The translations under genes and the position numbers were made by a program. This document shows, in pieces, positions 61,730 through 64,000 of a DNA stretch of 64,000 nt (position 1 is its first letter; every line of letters starts with the position of its first letter). The notes under the pieces were generated by a model. That model saw only the letters and a program-made list of their open reading frames with translations, did no database searches and was not told where the DNA came from. The stretch is taken from positions 53,714-117,713 of the forward strand of contig JAQUZE010000001.1 of assembly GCA_028691515.1 (NCBI GenBank). The letters are read 5' to 3'. This DNA comes from Bacilli bacterium. Its GTDB lineage: Bacteria > Bacillota_I > Bacilli_A > ML615J-28 > CAG-698.

Positions 61730-61753
61730 TCCGGATATACCGGATTATTTTTT
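61725..61753 (+). terminator. tkt terminator
   Basis: AATAATCCGG (61725-61734), loop ATATA, CCGGATTATT (61740-61749), then TTTT. The stop codon is in the first arm. Confidence 0.85.
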
Positions 61754-61806
61754 ATTTAAATTATATAGGAATATTTTTATTTACATTATGAAAAACACAT
61801 AAAAAG

Positions 61807-61815
61807 TGATATAAT
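61807..61815 (+). promoter_or_regulatory. Extended -10 promoter of pepV-trmB
   Basis: TGATATAAT ending at 61815; no clear -35. Confidence 0.45.
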
Positions 61816-61842
61816 GAGAGAAAGATGTTTTGGAGGTAATTG

Positions 61843-63198
61843 ATGAAGATAATTAATGACATAAATAAATTTAAAGATGAGCTTATTAAAGATATGCAAG
61901 GACTTCTAAGAATCAATAGTGTGTTAGGAGATTCCCCAATTAATGATAATGCTCCTTTTGGTGAAGGTATAAGGGATAGCTTATTATATATATTAAATCT
62001 TGGTGACAAAATGGGATTTAAAACATTAAATATTGATAATGTTGCAGGACATATTGAATATGGCGAGGGAAAAGAAATTATTGGAATTTTATGTCATGTG
62101 GATGTTGTTCCTGCTATAGGCAAATGGAAATATCCTCCCTTTTCAGCAACGATTGACAATAATAAGATTTATGCAAGAGGTGCTATTGACGATAAAGGGC
62201 CAATTATTTCTGTTTTGTATGCTTTGAAAGTATTGAAAGATAATAATGTTAAATTAAATAAAAGAGTAAGATTGATATTGGGAACAGATGAGGAATCAGG
62301 ATGGAGAAGTATTAAAAAATATTTTGATAAAGAAGAACAACCAATAATGGGCTTTTCTCCCGATGCTGATTTTCCTTTAATATATGGAGAAAAAGGAATA
62401 ATGTCTTTAGATCTTGTTAATAATTTGACAGATGAAGAATTAGAGAATTTTAATTGTGGAGATAGATATAATGTTGTTCCTGATGAAGCTAGTTGTGTTA
62501 TTTTTAAAAATTTAGAGTATGAATTCAATCATTTTTTAGAGGAAGAACAACTTGATGGGACAATTTTTAAAGAAGATAATAAATATGTTCTTAAAATCTT
62601 TGGTAAATCTGCTCATGCAATGGAACCAAGAAATGGAATAAATGCTGGTGTTAAACTTTGTAAATTTTTAAATGAGTATATTACAAATCCTGCAATTAAT
62701 TTTATTGGAGATAATTTACAAGATTCTCGGTTTAAAGATATGAATTTAGATTATAAGCATTCAGAATTTGGTGATTTAACTGTAAATGTTGCTGTAATTA
62801 AAGTGGATAATAAAAATAATAAAATCGGATTAAATTTACGTTATCCAATTAATTGGGATAAAGAAAAATTTTTAAAGGAACTTGCTAAACAAGCTAGAGA
62901 ATATTCATTAACTTTAAATATTGTTTCTGATTTACTACCTCACTATTTGGACAAAGAAGATGAATTTGTTAAAACATTATATAATGTATATAAAAAGCAT
63001 ACAAATGATGAAGTAAATAAACCTTTTACTATTGGTGGCGGAACATATGCTAGGGCACTTAAAAAAGGTGTTGCATTTGGCCCAGTCTTTCCTGGAAGAG
63101 TTGATGTTGTTCATCAAGTTAATGAATATATTGATATTGATGATGCTTTATTAGCAGCTAAAATTTATTTAGAAGCAATTTATGAGTTAGGGAAATAA
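61843..63198 (+). CDS. pepV: Dipeptidase PepV-like (M20 family)
   Basis: 451-residue cytoplasmic metallopeptidase for di- and tripeptides. Metal ligands in LCHVDVVPAIGKW and ARGAIDDKGP, catalytic/metal Glu pair in LGTDEESGW, Asp in FSPDADFPLIYGEKG, and a late His in the RVDVVHQVNEYI segment; the lid domain holds KSAHAMEPRNGINA. It would process peptides imported by Opp. GGAGG lies 6 bases before the ATG at 61843. trmB starts 1 base after its stop. Confidence 0.92.
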   Translation: MKIINDINKFKDELIKDMQGLLRINSVLGDSPINDNAPFGEGIRDSLLYILNLGDKMGFKTLNIDNVAGHIEYGEGKEIIGILCHVDVVPAIGKWKYPPFSATIDNNKIYARGAIDDKGPIISVLYALKVLKDNNVKLNKRVRLILGTDEESGWRSIKKYFDKEEQPIMGFSPDADFPLIYGEKGIMSLDLVNNLTDEELENFNCGDRYNVVPDEASCVIFKNLEYEFNHFLEEEQLDGTIFKEDNKYVLKIFGKSAHAMEPRNGINAGVKLCKFLNEYITNPAINFIGDNLQDSRFKDMNLDYKHSEFGDLTVNVAVIKVDNKNNKIGLNLRYPINWDKEKFLKELAKQAREYSLTLNIVSDLLPHYLDKEDEFVKTLYNVYKKHTNDEVNKPFTIGGGTYARALKKGVAFGPVFPGRVDVVHQVNEYIDIDDALLAAKIYLEAIYELGK

Positions 63199-63199
63199 A

Positions 63200-63850
63200 A
63201 TGAGGCTTAGAATAATTAAAGAAGCAGATTCTAAGTTATTAGAATATAAACCGATATATGTTGAAGACCCTAAGACGTATAAGGGTAAGTGGAATGAATT
63301 ATTTAATAATAATAATTTAATTCATTTAGAAATAGGAATGGGCAAAGGGCAATTTTTGATTGAAAAAGCGAGAAAAAACCCTACTGTTAATTATATAGGT
63401 ATCGAAGTATCTGCAACTGTTTCTTTAAAAGCAGCTAAGAAAATTAATAAAGCAAATCTTATCAATATTCATATTATTAATATAGATGCGATTAAGTTAG
63501 ATGAATATTTTGATAAGTTTGAGGTTAATAAAATATATTTAAATTTTTCTGATCCATGGCCTAAAAATAAACATGATAAAAGAAGGTTAACATATTATAA
63601 GTTTTTAGAAAAATATGATTTTGTTTTGGATCAAGAAGGGGAAATAGAATTTAAAACAGATAATTACAAATTATATTTATTTAGCATAATTTCATTTAAT
63701 AATTATGGATTTGAGTTTTTAGAATTGAGCTTAGATTTGCATAAGGATAATGAAGAAGTTATTACAACTGAATATGAAGATAAATTTATTATGGAGAATA
63801 AACCAATATATTATATAAAAGTGAGGAAGAATAATGAAAACAAGAAATAG
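63200..63850 (+). CDS. trmB: tRNA (guanine-46-N7)-methyltransferase
   Basis: 216 residues. LEIGMGKGQFLIEKA (SAM motif), YIGIEVSATVSLKAAKK, LNFSDPWPKNKHDKRRLT (the family's FPDPWPK-KxHxKRR) and the ending EVITTEYEDKFIMENKPIYYIK. Methylates G46 in the variable loop of tRNA. Tightly coupled to pepV, and its end overlaps the next gene by 17 bp. Confidence 0.95.
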   Translation: MRLRIIKEADSKLLEYKPIYVEDPKTYKGKWNELFNNNNLIHLEIGMGKGQFLIEKARKNPTVNYIGIEVSATVSLKAAKKINKANLINIHIINIDAIKLDEYFDKFEVNKIYLNFSDPWPKNKHDKRRLTYYKFLEKYDFVLDQEGEIEFKTDNYKLYLFSIISFNNYGFEFLELSLDLHKDNEEVITTEYEDKFIMENKPIYYIKVRKNNENKK

Positions 63851-64000
63851 AATGAAAGAATATGAAATTTTAACAAATTTAAATGGGATAAGTGGGTTTG
63901 AGAAAAGCGTTAGAGATTATGTAAAGTTGCAATTAGAAAAAACTGCAGATGAGATTTTAAGAGATAGATTAGGGAGCATATTTGGAGTTAAAAAAGGGCC
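63834..64000 (+). CDS. M42-family aminopeptidase, N-terminal fragment
   Basis: About 55 residues before the window ends. ATG at 63834 with GAGGA 6 bases upstream. ILTNLNGISGFEKSVRDYV followed by ILRDRLGSIFGVKKG matches the start of M42 glutamyl aminopeptidases/FrvX-like proteins (L-N-G-x-SG-E, then D-x-LG). The catalytic residues lie outside the window. It overlaps trmB and continues the peptidase theme of this operon. Confidence 0.75.
   Translation, partial: MKTRNRMKEYEILTNLNGISGFEKSVRDYVKLQLEKTADEILRDRLGSIFGVKKG

Noticed and set aside
1..64000. CRISPR arrays, tRNA or rRNA genes, insertion sequences, prophage
   Set aside because: No regularly spaced repeats, no cloverleaf-like GGTTCGA-type segments in intergenic gaps, no transposase or phage genes. 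Gaps are filled by promoters, leaders and terminators.

Overview
The window is a very AT-rich, densely packed bacterial chromosome segment from a low-GC Gram-positive lineage. UGA is a normal stop (it ends rimM, trmD, relQ and the LRR-protein gene at 46690-48759) and Trp is UGG, so this is not a Mycoplasma/Spiroplasma-type code. The small gene set, the absence of visible PTS transporters or cell-wall genes here, and the Bacillus-like operons, T-boxes and r-protein leaders fit the Acholeplasma/Izemoplasma/Haloplasma area of the Mollicutes or a close Firmicutes relative. That placement is inference. I saw no rRNA, tRNA, insertion sequence, prophage or CRISPR array; nearly everything is core chromosome.

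Layout. 1-116: tail of a hydrolase-like gene. 212-5538: an ABC-2 type exporter (ATPase plus two permeases), a 22-codon gene with its own promoter and terminator, and an MsbA-like exporter. 5604-8342 (minus): secreted phosphodiester glycosidase and exonuclease III. 8453-10348: PucR-type regulator and an MsmX-type sugar ABC ATPase. 10500-13101: a VTT membrane domain continuous in frame with phosphoglycerate kinase, then tpiA. 13177-17731: rpsD with a structured leader, a NifS/ThiI sulfur-transfer pair, a membrane protein and a SpoU methyltransferase. 17742-24398: rimP-nusA-rnpM-ylxQ-infB-rbfA operon running into uvrC. 24407-28493: exonuclease, RlmA-like methyltransferase, RNase J, peptide deformylase. 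28606-32484: UPF0223, pseudouridine synthase and a large surface metallophosphoesterase. 32511-34916: rpsP-khpA, rimM-trmD, rplS. 34968-38933: LacI/CcpA-like regulator and T-box controlled tyrS and trpS. 39035-46255: oppA and oppBCDF. 46357-48759: two membrane proteins, one with a zinc ribbon and leucine-rich repeats. 48829-52066: spx, CYTH protein, relQ-nadK, clpP. 52182-55885: T-box pheS-pheT. 55900-64000: ispH, aldose epimerase-like protein, efp-coaX, an EIIB-like membrane protein with tkt, pepV, trmB and the start of an M42 peptidase.

How it works together. Most genes serve translation (r-proteins, maturation factors, tRNA/rRNA modification, three aminoacyl-tRNA synthetases each under a T-box) and RNA decay (RNase J). 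The rest handle peptide uptake and breakdown (Opp, PepV, M42), central carbon metabolism (Pgk, TpiA, transketolase, sugar ABC ATPase) and stress control (Spx, RelQ, ClpP). Intergenic regions are short. Many promoters have an extended -10 element placed so close to the start codon that the Shine-Dalgarno sequence would be at the 5' end of the mRNA.

No wholly new multi-gene system is evident. The most unusual items are the VTT-Pgk continuous reading frame over an A7 run, the free-standing 22-residue Lys/Ala/Pro peptide gene, OppF with an N-terminal membrane domain, the zinc-ribbon/5-TM/LRR protein, the membrane-anchored EIIB-like protein without the phosphoacceptor cysteine, and the structured trpS leader.
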